A stretch of DNA of 64,000 nt from Bolinopsis microptera (GCF_026151205.1 NC_087075.1:15928571-15992570), one strand, 5' to 3'; numbered from the stretch's first letter, positions 1 to 11,631 are shown. Program-made: numbers and translations. The notes: a model not told the origin generated them from the sequence alone.

Positions 1-126
1 CAACAAAACTGACAAGGCCACGGAGCGTTGCAACTTTGGTTTTTCATATCCTGTACACCCTGCTGTACGAAAACATTCATTCATATTATATTCATTTCGA
101 TTGTCTGGAATGTGTGAAGAAGAGAC

Positions 127-1211
127 TTATTTGACAATGGCTAGCAGAAGAGACCTGTAATCTCCACTGGTCTCATCACTAATGTAGTCACTGAGACTCC
201 TATCCAGCAGTCTTCCGAACTCTACTTTTATCTCCTCCAGATCTATTTCTGATCTCCACACTATGACCCGTATTAGTTCGTCATCGTCTGTCCCTACTCC
301 CTTCATGATCTTAAAGAGCGCCTCAGCAAAGCACGCCGTGGGTCTCCTGATCAGGTTAACGATCTGCAGATATATCTCCTGATGTTCCCCTATCATCTCT
401 GATCGTATGCTCTCCCCAATATCCTCGTACGCTTCAACCCGGTACTCCGCGAACACCAACTTCAAGTGCTCGTAACCCCGGGAAGCCAGCAGAGCGTTGA
501 AAACAGGATCCTCCGTGCCGAACCTGTTAGGTCCAGCTTCTGAGAGGTCTTTAGCGTCTTGTTCAGCTAGGGCTGGGTCCGGTATCTCGCTCTCGTTTCT
601 GCTCCCTTGCAGAATTGCTAGAACCAACCGTTTGAAACCGCTGCTCACGTTTAACATACCGCCAAGGTCCCTTTCGATTGAAACGTTGAATTTTTGGATG
701 TAGAATATTTTCAGTTCGTTAAGGCTCCTATTATCCATGCCAATTAATACCTCTATAAGTGAGTGAGGCATACTCGTTTTTATGGCTCGGTGAGCTTCTT
801 TAGCCAGCAGCTGGGGTACTGGCAGGATTAAACTTTTTACCAGTTTTAAGAAATGGGAGCTGAGCTCCGATTTCAGTTCCGTTTTGAGGGATTTGCCGTA
901 CATTTTCTGAAATTTAATGTGATCGCCATTGTTGTTATTTGTAAAGATGAAATACCATTACATTAAAATGAGACGACTAAAATCACTGTAAAATTCTCGT
1001 ATTTATATGCCAAAGTAATAAAATGACAATGTGGATAAGAAAACGTTACCTTGAATTTGGTACAAATATCTAATCTCTGTTCAACTGTCCGGTTACTCAG
1101 TATCTTAATAATTGCAGCCTCGTCTGTTCCAATCCCCTTCATTGCTTTTTTGAGTTCTCGGCTGTCATTTTCAGCATTGCAGCTCTCATCCAAAACAATT
1201 GTCCCTGTCAT
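127..1211 (-). CDS. Annexin, complete two-exon gene
   Basis: Annexins bind phospholipid membranes in a calcium-dependent way. Exon 1 is 1211-1050 (54 codons, donor GTAACG) and exon 2 is 906-127 (acceptor TTTCAG, stop at 127-129); the join is in phase and gives 313 residues, the usual size of a four-repeat annexin core. Repeat I carries the KGIGTDE calcium loop with GTIV just after the start, as in typical short-tailed annexins. Exon 2 opens with KMYGKSLKTELKSELS, a classic repeat I motif. Repeat II is degenerate without a GxGT loop, repeat III has FGTEDPVF, and repeat IV has KGVGTDDDELIRVIVWRSE with the acidic residue of the calcium site. The tail is very short. The gene is divergent from the EF-hand gene, sharing a roughly 0.9-kb upstream region. 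The ATG at 1211 lies in a GGTAATGACAG motif that recurs in the repeats directly upstream, so a non-coding first exon is possible. Confidence 0.93.
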
Positions 1212-1410
1212 TACCTCTAATATGAAATGGTTTTTACTTATTATTGATCAAGGGCACTGCAATGATAACTGTCATTACCTGGGCTCTAATATGAAATGGT
1301 TTTTACTTATTATTGATCAAGGGCACTGCAATGATAACTGTCATTACCTGGGCTCTAATATGAAATGGTTTTTACTTATTATTGATCAAGGGCACTGCAA
1401 TTATAACTGA
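1207..1410. repeat. Three tandem ~69-bp repeats abutting annexin exon 1
   Basis: The block beginning TCATTACCT occurs at 1208, 1272 and 1341; the first spacing is 5 bases shorter. Each copy on the minus strand contains CAGGTAATGACAG, the motif holding the annexin start codon, so the array seems to have grown out of the 5' edge of the coding exon. Confidence 0.8.
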
Positions 1411-1419
1411 CCACTTAGA

Positions 1420-1625
1420 AGAGCGGTCATCAAAGACCAGTGACAACCATAGACCAAACCAAATGTTAATCAGTGACCAAACTAAATGTTAATCAGTGAC
1501 CAATAATCACTGGTTAGTTGTAACCAATCACCAGTATACACTAGATTGTGGTCACTTATAATAGTGGTCAGGGACAAATCGTAATCAGTGACCCAGACAG
1601 TAGTGTTTAACTGTTGTCAACAATA
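1420..1625. repeat. Degenerate CAGTGACCAA repeats
   Basis: Short irregular repeats of ATCAGTGACCAA and variants fill the annexin to EF-hand interval. No gene is seen here. Confidence 0.5.
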
Positions 1626-1636
1626 ATCAGTGATCT

Positions 1637-1850
1637 ATACAGTTACCATTGGTTACCAGTTACCATTGGTTACCAGTTACCATTGGTTACCAGTTACCAT
1701 TGGTTACCAGTTACCATTGGTTACCAGTTACCATTGGTTACCAGTTACCATTGGTTACTAGTTACCAATGCCATTAGTTACCAGTTATCATTGGTTACCA
1801 GTTACCAATACCATTGGTTACCAGTTACCATTTTTTACCAGTTACCAAAT
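1637..1850. repeat. 17-bp minisatellite GGTTACCAGTTACCATT
   Basis: About 12 copies of a 17-bp unit with a few variants, between the annexin and EF-hand genes. It belongs to the GTTACC/GGTAAC family that recurs through the window. Confidence 0.9.
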
Positions 1851-2147
1851 TGGTTTCTGAATGGTTTTGATTTCAGACTAAAAATCAAATTTTTCTCGAT
1901 ATATTTAAACAAGTGACAGGTTTAACAAGCTTCAAACTCAAAATTACCCGTTCGGACAAAATATTACTCCTCAACAACAGTCTATAGTTCACACGACGGC
2001 ACAGTTACTATGGTTACCAGTTACCATAGTATAAGTTCACACGACGACACCTAATAAAGTAATAACAACCGACTAGAACCAAAAGAAGGAATTAAATCCC
2101 AATTATCTCCGACTACAACATAACAATCAAACTCTTTCAGGAGACCA

Positions 2148-5100
2148 ATGGCACTGAACAGGAAGTCCTCTATCCTGTGCCAGCTGTACGAGAAAAAGCA
2201 CTTCACCAGCAAAGAATTCAGGAGACTCTGTGAGTCATTTTGCGAAATTTTTTATCAATTTCCGGGAAACTTGGTGATAAGACCAAATGCAGAACTGAGT
2301 CTATCGAACTAAATCAACTATAAATAAACTAGTCCTGCATGGGCCAGGTTAACCAGGGTAACCAGGGTAACCAGGGTAACCAGGGTAACCAGGGTAACCA
2401 GGGTAACCAGGTTAACGGCCCATAGCCAGGTACCCAAAATCCTAATTAACTCGTGAGGATAAAAAGTTAACAATAGATAACAATATAAGAAGATTAGTAC
2501 AAAAAGATCAAACCAGGTTGTTCATTCTGCTAGTATTTGAAAGTTTGTACACTGACTCTTTGAGTATTATACAGCGCTTATATATAGGCTTGGTAATGTA
2601 GTGATGTGTTATGTTGTGGTGAGTAGATATGGTATAATATGACGATCTTGAATGAAAAGGTGTAATGAACGTTCAAAAGATCCAATTTATTTGAATTACC
2701 TGACGTGCACAGAAGATTGTAGTGGAGGAATTTATGCGGAGGTATTGGATGCTGTGACGTATTACCTGACGTGCACAGTAGATTGTAGTGGAGGAATTTA
2801 TGCGGAGGTATTGGATGCTGTGACGTATTACCTGACGTGCACAGTAGATTGTAGTGGAGGAATTTATGCGGAGGTATTGGATGCTGTGACGTATTACCTG
2901 ACGTGCACAGTAGATTGTAGTGGAGGAATTTATGCGGAGGTATTGGATGCTGTGACGTATTACCTGACGTGCACAGTAGATTGTAGTGGAGGAATTTATG
3001 CGGAGGTATTGGATGCTGTGACGTATTACCTGACGTGCACAGTAGATTGTAGTGGAGGAATTTATGCGGAGGTATTGGATGCTGTGACGTATTACCTGAC
3101 GTGCACTGTAGATTGTAGTGGAGGAATTTATGCGGAGGTATTGGATGCTGTGACGTATTACCTGACGTGCACAGTATATTGTAGTGGAGGAATTTATGCG
3201 GAGGTATTGGATGCTGTGACGTATGAGAAAATACTACAATATAATCAAGGTACGATGTTGGATACCTGAGTTCTATATCTTTCGATAGCAACTCCATCTA
3301 TGTATCTGCTTAGCTTCCATCACTGATCCTGGTACTTGAGATTCCAGGTGTGGCTTTAAACAATGTTTTAAGGGCCCAACACTCAGCTCACTCAGTTGAT
3401 GGTAGAACAGTGGGTCTTTGTGCGATGTTGTAGCAGGGACTCCACTTCTTGTTTTCTCTTGCTAACCAGATTGCATAGGAACATCTGAGAGCAACCAAAG
3501 CCGCCTCTTGGAACACTGCTTTCTTTACTCTCTTTGTAACACCAAAGTAGTTTAGTAGCGCTGGTAAGGTATGATGCCAGAAGCCTCTACACCCAACCTC
3601 TACCGTAAAAAGCTGAGCTTTCCACCCACTGCCATGCAGCCCAGGAATAAGCTCTCTGTTGTAACGTGCTTGTTTACGTTCTACTTGGTCACTAAAGTTA
3701 CTCTCGTCACCAACTGTCAACTCTACTAATATGACCACCTTTCCTTTATCAGACCAGACTACAATATCGGGACGTTCTGCAGTTCCGTAGATGTGCTGGG
3801 GGAACTGTGCTGGGAGGTCATCTTCGTCCCAGATAATCTGCCAATCTTGGTCTTTCTCAAAAGGGCTCTCTCTTTTCATCTTCGTCTTCGGTTTTTGGTA
3901 ACAGCTGCTAGATGACTTGAAGCCTGTCCAGTCCTGAACTTCAAGTTTAAAATCTTTGTTGTTGAACTTCTCGATTTGATCCAGTAGGGATTTCGCAATG
4001 ACCCGCAGCACGTTGTCATGCCTCCAATTGTATCGTTTGTTGTTCAGCGAGAAGTTGCAAGCTACCAAAATGTGCTTAATGTTGCAGTGTCTCCATCCGC
4101 AAAGTGGACAGTGTCCTGTGTCAGCATAGTTCCACAGGCTCATGTTTGCAGGAGTATTTGCAACGTCATGGGTTGCATTGAGGTGGAACTTAAGAAGAGC
4201 AGGGCTCATCTTGTAGTTGTAAATAAGGTTGTTCCAACCTAGGTCTAGCTGCATGGTGTTTTCCCATGTTAAGAATTGTCCTTGAACTCCCTTGTCTACC
4301 AGTGTCAACAGGATATCCTGCTCTGAGATGTGGGATACCAGTTCTTTCAGTTTTTCCTTTCCTGACGTGCACAGTAGATTGTAGTGGAGGAATTTATGCG
4401 GAGGTATTGGATGCTGTGACGTATTACCTGACGTGCACTGTAGATTGTAGTGGAGGAATTTATGCGGAGGTATTGGATGCTGTGTTGTATTACCTGACGT
4501 GCACAGTATATTGTAGTGGAGGAATTTATGCGGAGGTATTGGATGCTGTGACGTATTACCTGACGTGCACAGTAGATTATAGTGGAGGAATTTATGCGGA
4601 GGTATTGGATGCTGTGACGTATTACCTGACGTGCACAGTAGATTGTAGTGGAGGAATTTATGCGGAGGTATTGGATGCTGTGACGTATTACCTGACGTGC
4701 ACAGTAGATTGTAGTGGAGGAATTTATGCGGAGGTATTGGATGCTGTGACGTATTACCTGACGTGCACTGTAGATTGTAGTGGAGGAATTTATGCGGAGG
4801 TATTGGATGCTGTGACGTATTACCGTGGTTATGACGTCATATTAGAAAATACCGTCCAAAAATTACAGATTCTATTTTAGTTTAGACTGCGCCCTCAGAT
4901 CACCCACAATTTTAGTTGTGACGCATGAAGATTCCATCGGTCGGTTGAACGATTGGTCGAAAATTCGGTCGAAGAAACGATAAAAATATACAGAACATGG
5001 TTTAATGCAAGGAATATGTTTGTTAGCTCTGCTATTAGTTACCTACCTAGTTACCATAGCAACAGTTACCTATTAGTAACCTACCTAGTTACCTATTCGT

Positions 5101-8100
5101 TTAGGTATTGTTATTAAACAGGAATTAAACTTTAAGCAGGAATTAAACATGAAATGACCAAGGAGAACACTAACGAACTCGTCTTGGTAATACAGCAATT
5201 CATAAAGACGATCAGAACTCTAAAAATCGAGAGAGAGCTATAAAAATAAAATCTTGAAAATTAACCGCGTTACAATTTCAGAGAAAAAAATCGAATATAA
5301 TAATTTAAATACGAGTAAAAAGGTATACTCTGTAAGACAACGCTATATCGAGAGATAAAATCCATAACTTGTACTTATTAAACCTTTTGATCGACTGATG
5401 AAAACACATGTTAATTACTGATTATTCTCCTTTTCTGGATATATTATGGGTTAATACATTATATATATACATTATTATTATATCTAATTTCAGGGGACTT
5501 CTATGATAAAGACGGTAGTGGTTTTTTGGAGTACTCCGAACTTGAAAGGTTCCTAAGGTAATTGTAAAACTGAAACTTTAAATCGTTTAACAAAGAATAG
5601 GCCCTGTAATTGTTTCCATCCTACGTTTGCGTTGTACAATGATTCGGGTAAAATCCAAAAAATTTAAGTATTAAATTTCGCCCCTAAAAATCAAATAGCC
5701 TTTTTTAATCTGGCTTGATTACCTCTAAATAAGGACTGGTAAGAATGTAACCTAATGAAATCTGTCTTTGATTTCAACAAGAGACTAAGTAAAGACTTGT
5801 AGTATAGTGTAAAGACTTGCTAATAATTTGCTCAGGGATCTCACAGAGGTAACTCTTGGAGAAGACGTTGACGAAGCAGAATATGAGAAGTTCAAAACCA
5901 AGATTATGGGAATGATAGATGACAACGAGAACGGAAAGTTAGAAGCTAAAGAACTGGTTAGCTGATCTAGATAAACTTAATTAGTTTCGATCCATTTTGT
6001 AAACTTCTACTTCAGCTCACTGGGAGACTTTGGGACCGGAAACTGATCCGGCCCCCAAAGAGGGGTCAGATCACGTCACTAATTAGTGACGTATAATTAG
6101 TGATGTGATCCATGGATTGAATTTAATTGACATAGAAATGTGCTAGATCTGGGGTAGAGTTCACATGTCAATTCTGTAAACCATAGCTGTACATTAAGAA
6201 GTAAACATGATCTGACGCTCGACTCGTAGATCACATAAGGGACGGGAGCTCTTGCTAAAGGGGGGGTTTGTTCTTTCTACACGACATACCCAACTCAAAT
6301 GAACTCTACCCCAGATCTAGCCCATTTCTAGGTCAATTATATTCAATCCATGGATCACATCACTGAAATGGGTCTTTTGTTCGCATGTGAAGCTCTTAAA
6401 ATATGTTTAATATAACACATGTTATGGGAGTAGCAGCTAAATCCACATTTGATAGAAAAGTGCTTATATCACAGCAAGGTATGTCACCCCCAGAGTTGGG
6501 ATGGTCTGAGGGTCTTATCTCCTTATCTGTATGCCAAGGCACTTTCTTACCCCCCAGTCCTGTTGAAGGGGAGTTAGTCCTGTTGAAGGGGGGTTAGTCC
6601 TGTTGAAGGGGGGTTAGTCCTGTTGAAGGGGGTTAGTCCTGTTGAAGGGGGGTTAGTCCTGTTGAAAGGGGGTTAGTCCTGTTGAAGGGGGGTTAGTCCT
6701 GTTGAAGGGGGGTTAGTCCTGTTGAAGGGGGGTTAGTCCTGTTGAAGGGGGGTTAGTCCTGTTGAAGGGGGGTTAGTCCTGTTGAAGGGGGGTTAGTCCT
6801 GTTGAAGTGGGGTTAGTCCTGTTGAAGGGGGGTTAGTCCTGTTGAAGGGGGTTTAGTCCTGTTGAAGGGGGGTTAGTCCTGTTGAAGGGGGTTAGTCCTA
6901 TGCCTATGCTATATATCCTTCTCCCCCAGTCCAAGATAATCCCGACAGAAGAGAACTTCCTGCTAGCGTACAGCATACAATCCCAGAACCTGGGGGCCCA
7001 GCTCTCCAGTCAGGACTTCTTAGAGATCTGGTGCCATTATGACAAGGATTGTAGTGGGTATCTGGATTTTACAGGTAATACTGAGTAATCATTATTGATA
7101 TAATCATTATATTACTTAATAATCATTAAAAAGCGGTGTCAAATCAAAATTGAATTGATGTCGTAGATCACCGAAAATGTCGCCTTTAATTTATTTACGT
7201 GTTAAATTAAGTCTTGTTCTTCAAAACTTGAATAAAAATTCAAAATTATCATGAGTTATATTGACCCGCAGAGGCGAAGGACTTCATGAAGGACATGCTG
7301 AAAGTGAACAGTGTGAAAGTTGACCTGAATAACGTTACCTACCTGGACACTTTCTTCAAAACATTTGATACTGATGATAACGGTAAGAGAAACCACTAGT
7401 TACCACTAGTTACCACTAGTTACCACTAGTTACCACTAGTTACCACTAGTTACCACTAGTTACCACTAGTTACCTACCTGGACACGTTCTTCAAAACATT
7501 TGATACTGATGATAACGGTAAGAGAAACCACTAGTTACCACTAGTTACCACTAGATACCACTAGTTACCACTAGTTACCTACCTGGACACTTTCTTCAAA
7601 ACATTTGACACTGATGATAATGGTAGAAACGTGAACTTTGTCCCAAACCAGCAAACCATAACCTAGCTATTCTTACACCATCACTCCAAATCAGATACCA
7701 CCAGTTACCATATATGTGTTTGGGTCGAGTGTGTCCGACCTTGCGAACAATAAATCAGCCTAATGACATGGATTATGGGCCAGAGTTATCACAACTATTG
7801 TTATCATCCACACGTTGGGCGGGTCACACCGTGCAATATGTAGGTATAATCTTGATAATATGGGTACCAAGAAATATCAGGAATATTATCCTCGACCCTA
7901 ACACATATAAGGATATAAGAACAAATTTGTAGCATGACATTATCCCAGCTATTCAAGTATTTAGTGCTGCAAACTGAGCAGCTGGTGGAGCAAGTCACTT
8001 GAAATTACTTAATTACTTAATTACTATAATTAAGTAATTAAGCCATTAATTAATTAATGGTTTTAATTGCTCCTGATAACACTTCTTCCCTGTAATTTCA

Positions 8101-11100
8101 AAAGAGAAATTGTTCCAAACGTCATCAGTCTCATAAGTACTTGTATTTGTAACATTTTGATATGATCTTATCAAAATCCCAGCCAGAAATGTCAAAATTC
8201 TTGTGCAATGTTATCATTAATTATGTAATTATGTAATTGTGTAATTATGTAATAATGTAATTATGTAATTATTTAATTATGTAATTATTTAATTATGTAA
8301 TTATGTAATTATGCAATTATATTATTATGTAATTATTTAATCATGTAATTATGTAATTATTTAATTATGTAATTGTGTAATTATGTAATTATGTAATTAT
8401 GTAATTGTTAATGTTATCCAGGTGTTATTGAAATTGATGAGATGGCAGCTATCTTCCCGGTAGAAGAGAGGTTTACGAATGCTCTGAAAGAGAGGAAAAG
8501 ATTTACTAAGGAGGAATTTGATAGGTTAGTTACCACCAGTTACCACCAGTTACCACTTGTAACCACTAGTTACCACTAGTTACCACTTGTCACCACTAGT
8601 TACCACTTGTCACCACTAGTTACTACTTGTCACCACTAGTTACCACTAGTCACCGCTAGTTGCGGTATATATCACAAATCACAATGGCTCTCGCACGCTA
8701 AATATGCAAGATATCTATTTGGGATATTCAGTATTATTTATTGGGAGCATGCTTGACAAAATAATTCATTAATTCTCAACCTTGTGAAGAATTTGTCATT
8801 CAAATAAACCTATAAATCAAAGTGAGAGAATTAGTATTTACAATGAGTTATTCAACGTTAATATTATACATTTATTTTGACAACCACTGCCATAAGATTA
8901 TTTACGATAGTTTAACGATACGATTTATCAATCAAATGTCGGCAGATATGGTTAGGTGACCCAACATTTAACCATTAGTTACCACTAGTTACCATTAGTT
9001 ACCACTAGTTACCACTAGTTACCATTAATATCAAATCTTTCAGATTATTTGACCAGTACGACACCAACAAATCAGGAATGGTGACAGCTAAACAGCTCCC
9101 TAAAATGATTTCAGACCTGTCTAAGATTAGTAAAACTAACCTCAACGATAAGCAGGTCGCTGAAATAAGCGGCAGATTGATACAGGTTCGTAACCATGAC
9201 AACACTTCATAACCAATAACCACTTCATAACCAATAACCAATTCAGGTCAGTGATTAAACTGTGTATTTAATAGTGGAAGCTGGGTGGTTTATTGCTGTC
9301 AGAACATTATAAACCCACCCCCCACCACCCCACCCCCACCACTCCACCCCCCCCCCCCCCCACCACCCCACCCCCACCACTCCACCCCCCCCCCCCACCC
9401 CCCACCCCCACCACCCCACCCCTCCCACCCCCCACCCCCACCACCCCCCCCCTCCCCCCCCCTCCCCCCACCCCCACCGGAATCAACATTTATAGATCTG
9501 AGAATGATTGAAGTTAATAATGATATTTTGAGTAATTTGAAAGTGTCAGGAATAAATGGCCGGTTTTGTTAATCACATTCTACCCAAATTCTATTTTTAG
9601 ATTTTTATTCACTCATGCACTATACTTCGTAAATGTGACCCGTCAACAATTGACTCAAACATTTTGACAACATTGGGGATACCCATTATACTTATAACAC
9701 CATGAAATTCTGACAACTGTCAACTATGTGTTAAACGATCACAGACACTTCGTAACCATGACAACACTTCACAGATATTACAAACTCAACCATAAATGAA
9801 CACTAAATACTTCCAGGTGAAGTTTACAAAATATTTTATATCCGACAAAGTAGTGAAAACTGCAAGTTCGTACATTCAAAGATTCAAATACTGTTTATAC
9901 AGGTTGTTTTCCTAGTCGCAATAATAATAGAGAACACTATAAATTTTTCCCCAGAAACATTCCAACAATGCGACCAATAGATTGTGTTCCAACCCGGATA
10001 TTACACTGTTTAGACATATGACTGAACTTTCTTTACACAGTTAAACAGTGGGAATATAAAACTATTATAATTATATATTATATTATAAATTATAATGTAT
10101 AATAGTGGGTAAACTATTATAATTATCTTCAGATGTTTGGACATGCTAACAAGCTTCCAAGGGACAAGATATCCCTGTTCTTGACGACAAAGTGCGTGTA
10201 CGAAGCGTTGGCACGTGACGGACACGACGAGACTTCGTAACCATGACAACACTTCATAACAAATAACCATGACGACACTTCGTAACCATGACAACACTTC
10301 ATAACCAATAACCATGACGACACTTCGTAACCATGACAACACTTCATAACCAATAACCATGACGACACTTCGTAACCATGACAACACTTCATAACCAATA
10401 ACCATGACGACATTTCGTAACCGTGCCGATACTATACCCACTTTTATCAAAACCATGACGACATGACTTGGAACCATACAAACTCTAAACTTGGAGACTT
10501 TATGTGACGAGTCAACCTGGCATTACATGGGAACTCAGGCTTTAATGTTTATTACTATTGGTAACAAGTGGTAACCAATAGTTACCACTAGCTACCACTT
10601 GCTGCTACCTGTTACCAATAGTTACCACTAGTTACCACTTGTTATCACTAGTTACTGGCGCTGTCCAGTAAACATGACTACTTAAATACTTTTCTAAACA
10701 CTTTGGCTTACCAGACATCAACCAGCCTGGCATTTTGCCAACAGTAAAATAGTAGTTTTCCAGTTCCATAACATTTTACCTTTCAGTTATTTAACTCTTT
10801 ACTCTGGACAATTCTCCGAACATTTGATTTACAAAATATCTTTGAGAAATAATTGATGGATCATGTAAAAAACAGAAGATGTATCGCAACACAATGTTTC
10901 TGGAACAATTTGTGAATTTTTGGATAAGTTAAACAGTGTGAATATTGTGTTGGATTCGTGTTATTGAGTCTCATGATTTGATAGTTCTTTCATTCAAATT
11001 TCTGATTGTTTCTGAATAGACTCAGTGAAGACAGATTCTAATGGAAATAAATATCTGAATAACGTATCGAAATTTTTACGTCATACTCATATTCTCATAT

Positions 11101-11631
11101 TATTTGTTATATAGTAGTTTTGAAAGTATTAAGTGTGAATATTTTTGGGCTCCATTTTAAAATAAATCAAATTTCAGCTGAAACACGTACACAAAAGTAT
11201 ATCATTAATTATGAGCAATTAGTATGTTAACAGTTAATTATACTTCATGTAACTTGTCATTGTATGCTAAGACAAGCTCACAGAATATCGAATTATAACT
11301 TTACATCTTAGACTTGTTAAACAGTTTATCCTGCCTAACTTGTTAAACACTCATTAGTAGGTGTTTATCCTCAATCTCTTAAAAAACGATCAGTCTGGTA
11401 ATATGTTTCATATTTTACTAATACTGCATATTTGTAAGATTTCTAGTAATATTAGTAATATTTCCAGTAATATTAGTAATATTTCCAGTAATATTAGTAA
11501 TATTTCAGATGTTTGCTAACAAGGACATCCCACGAACAGAGCTGTCCCTCGTGATATCCTCCAACACCCCACAACACGGCGTCCAATTCAAACGGGAAAT
11601 GAACGAAAAGAGGCAGTCGTTAAGGAGTTAA
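2148..11631 (+). CDS. Six-EF-hand calcium-binding protein (calbindin/calretinin/secretagogin family)
   Basis: Cytosolic calcium buffer or sensor. Exons: 2148-2229, 5494-5557, 5836-5956, 6930-7074, 7272-7382, 8422-8524, 9044-9185, then a last exon 10133-10240 or 11509-11631; all junctions keep phase. The common part is 256 residues, total 291 or 296, near calretinin/calbindin length. EF1 is DKDGSGFLEYSE, EF2 DDNENGKLEAKE, EF3 DKDCSGYLDFTE, EF4 DTDDNGVIEIDE and EF5 DTNKSGMVTAKQ (weaker, final acidic residue replaced); EF6 is degenerate, as is usual in this family. The linker PTEENFLL after EF2 is a family signature. Exon 1 follows acceptor CTTTCAG, so a 5' UTR exon probably lies upstream. The donor of exon 3 (GTTAGC) is weak. 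Introns are packed with minisatellites, several starting exactly at a splice site. Confidence 0.92.
2346..2415. repeat. 10-bp array CCAGGGTAAC
   Basis: About seven copies of CCAGGGTAAC in EF-hand intron 1, another member of the GTAAC family. Confidence 0.85.
2698..3225. repeat. 66-bp satellite, left block, 8 copies
   Basis: Unit of 66 bp beginning TTACCTGACGTGCACAGTAG, eight almost identical copies. Since 66 is divisible by three, both strands read open through the array; these are repeat artefacts unless shown otherwise. On the minus strand every unit has CGTCAG|GTAATAC, a plausible splice donor. The block ends exactly at GTGACGTAT where a retroelement fragment begins. Confidence 0.95.
3226..4362 (-). 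mobile_element. 5'-truncated R2/HERO-type LINE fragment inside the 66-bp satellite
   Basis: The left satellite block stops at GTGACGTAT and the right one resumes at CCTGACGTGC, so the fragment sits inside one repeat unit with loss of about two bases. Only the C-terminal part of the retrotransposon protein remains; no reverse transcriptase motifs are seen. No poly-A tail is visible at the 3' end (3226). Confidence 0.8.
3388..4362 (-). pseudogene. C-terminal part of R2-type retrotransposon protein: zinc knuckle plus restriction-like endonuclease
   Basis: The frame ends at 3388. The zinc knuckle is CPLCGWRHCNIKHILVAC (C-x2-C-x8-H-x4-C), followed by RHDNVLRVI, both typical of R2-clade LINEs. The endonuclease follows: RPDIVVW then VVILVELTVGDE, the PD-(D/E)xK pattern, then RKQARYNREL, and the conserved block VEVGCRGF. 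About 310 residues are intact, but there is no ATG and no reverse transcriptase domain, so it is a dead 3' fragment. The frame stays open upstream (plus side) into the right satellite block. Confidence 0.82.
4363..4823. repeat. 66-bp satellite, right block, 7 copies
   Basis: Same unit and orientation as the left block, showing one array split by an insertion. Some copies carry variants (GTTGTATT, AGATTATAG) not seen in the left block. Confidence 0.95.
4824..5493. other. EF-hand intron 1, remainder
   Basis: AT-rich sequence with a short GTTACCTA repeat patch at 5030-5105. Nothing coding is seen. Confidence 0.5.
6092..6367. mobile_element. ~275-bp inverted-repeat MITE in EF-hand intron 3
   Basis: The left arm reads AGTGATGTGATCCATGGATT and on through AGATCTGGGGTAGAGTTCA; the right arm at about 6299-6367 is its reverse complement. 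Arms are about 65 bp around a loop of about 140 bp. No coding capacity. The superfamily cannot be assigned. Confidence 0.75.
6553..6900. repeat. 20-bp minisatellite GGTTAGTCCTGTTGAAGGGG
   Basis: About 17 copies with G-run length variants. It ends 30 bases before the acceptor of EF-hand exon 4 (6930). Confidence 0.92.
7383..7626. repeat. TTACCACTAG array with two copies of the preceding exon edge
   Basis: The array starts at the exon 5 donor (AACG|GTAAGA). The last ~50 bp of the exon with its donor (CCTACCTGGACAC to GATAACGGTAAGAG) recurs at about 7470-7525 and, more diverged with GATAATGGTAGA, at about 7576-7628. Neither copy has a usable acceptor of its own. Confidence 0.85.
7630..8421. repeat. 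EF-hand intron 5 remainder with ATGTAATT microsatellite
   Basis: A TTACTTAA/TTAATTAA patch lies at 8005-8060 and an irregular ATGTAATT octamer array at 8220-8408, ending just before the acceptor of exon 6 (8422). No gene is seen. Confidence 0.7.
8525..8662. repeat. TTACCACTAG/TTACCACTTGTC array starting at a splice donor
   Basis: The donor of EF-hand exon 6 reads GATAG|GTTAGTTACCACCAG and passes directly into the array, so the donor is the first array unit. A matching short array (8970-9028) lies just before the acceptor of exon 7. Confidence 0.8.
9310..9478. repeat. C-rich tract CCACCACCCCACCC
   Basis: About 170 bp almost only C with scattered A and T. The minus strand is G-rich with many GGGG runs and could form G-quadruplexes. 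Apparent proline-rich frames here are compositional. Confidence 0.85.
10133..10240 (+). CDS. EF-hand gene, alternative last exon a
   Basis: Acceptor TATCTTCAG followed by ATG TTT GGA; codes 35 residues ending GHDETS and a TAA. The stop lies at the first boundary of the 45-bp array that follows (GACTTCGTAACC), so the array consensus supplies the end of the protein. Phase 0, matching exon 9044-9185. Confidence 0.75.
   Translation: MFGHANKLPRDKISLFLTTKCVYEALARDGHDETS
10227..10425. repeat. 45-bp minisatellite following alternative exon a
   Basis: Four to five copies of a unit with CTTCGTAACCATGACAAC and CTTCATAACCAATAACC, starting at the last codons of exon 10133-10240. The related phrase also follows the donor at 9186. 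Confidence 0.85.
11430..11508. repeat. Tandem acceptor-like repeats before exon b
   Basis: TAATATTAGTAATATTTCCAG occurs three times, the last merging into the real acceptor AATATTTCAG at 11506-11508. Confidence 0.75.
11509..11631 (+). CDS. EF-hand gene, alternative last exon b
   Basis: Acceptor AATATTTCAG followed by ATG TTT GCT AAC AAG; codes 40 residues ending KRQSLRS and a TAA. It starts with nearly the same residues as exon a (MF..NK.P) in the same phase, which indicates an ancient exon duplication and mutually exclusive use. Three ATTTC(C)AG acceptor-like copies precede it. Confidence 0.78.
   Translation: MFANKDIPRTELSLVISSNTPQHGVQFKREMNEKRQSLRS

Noticed and set aside
2578..3297. Long open frames on both strands of the 66-bp satellite
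   Set aside because: The period is a multiple of three and the units are near-identical; the frames follow from the repeat. No start, stop or splice evidence for a gene.
9285..9572. Proline-rich open frame
   Set aside because: Produced by a C-rich tract in an EF-hand intron; no splice sites in phase.
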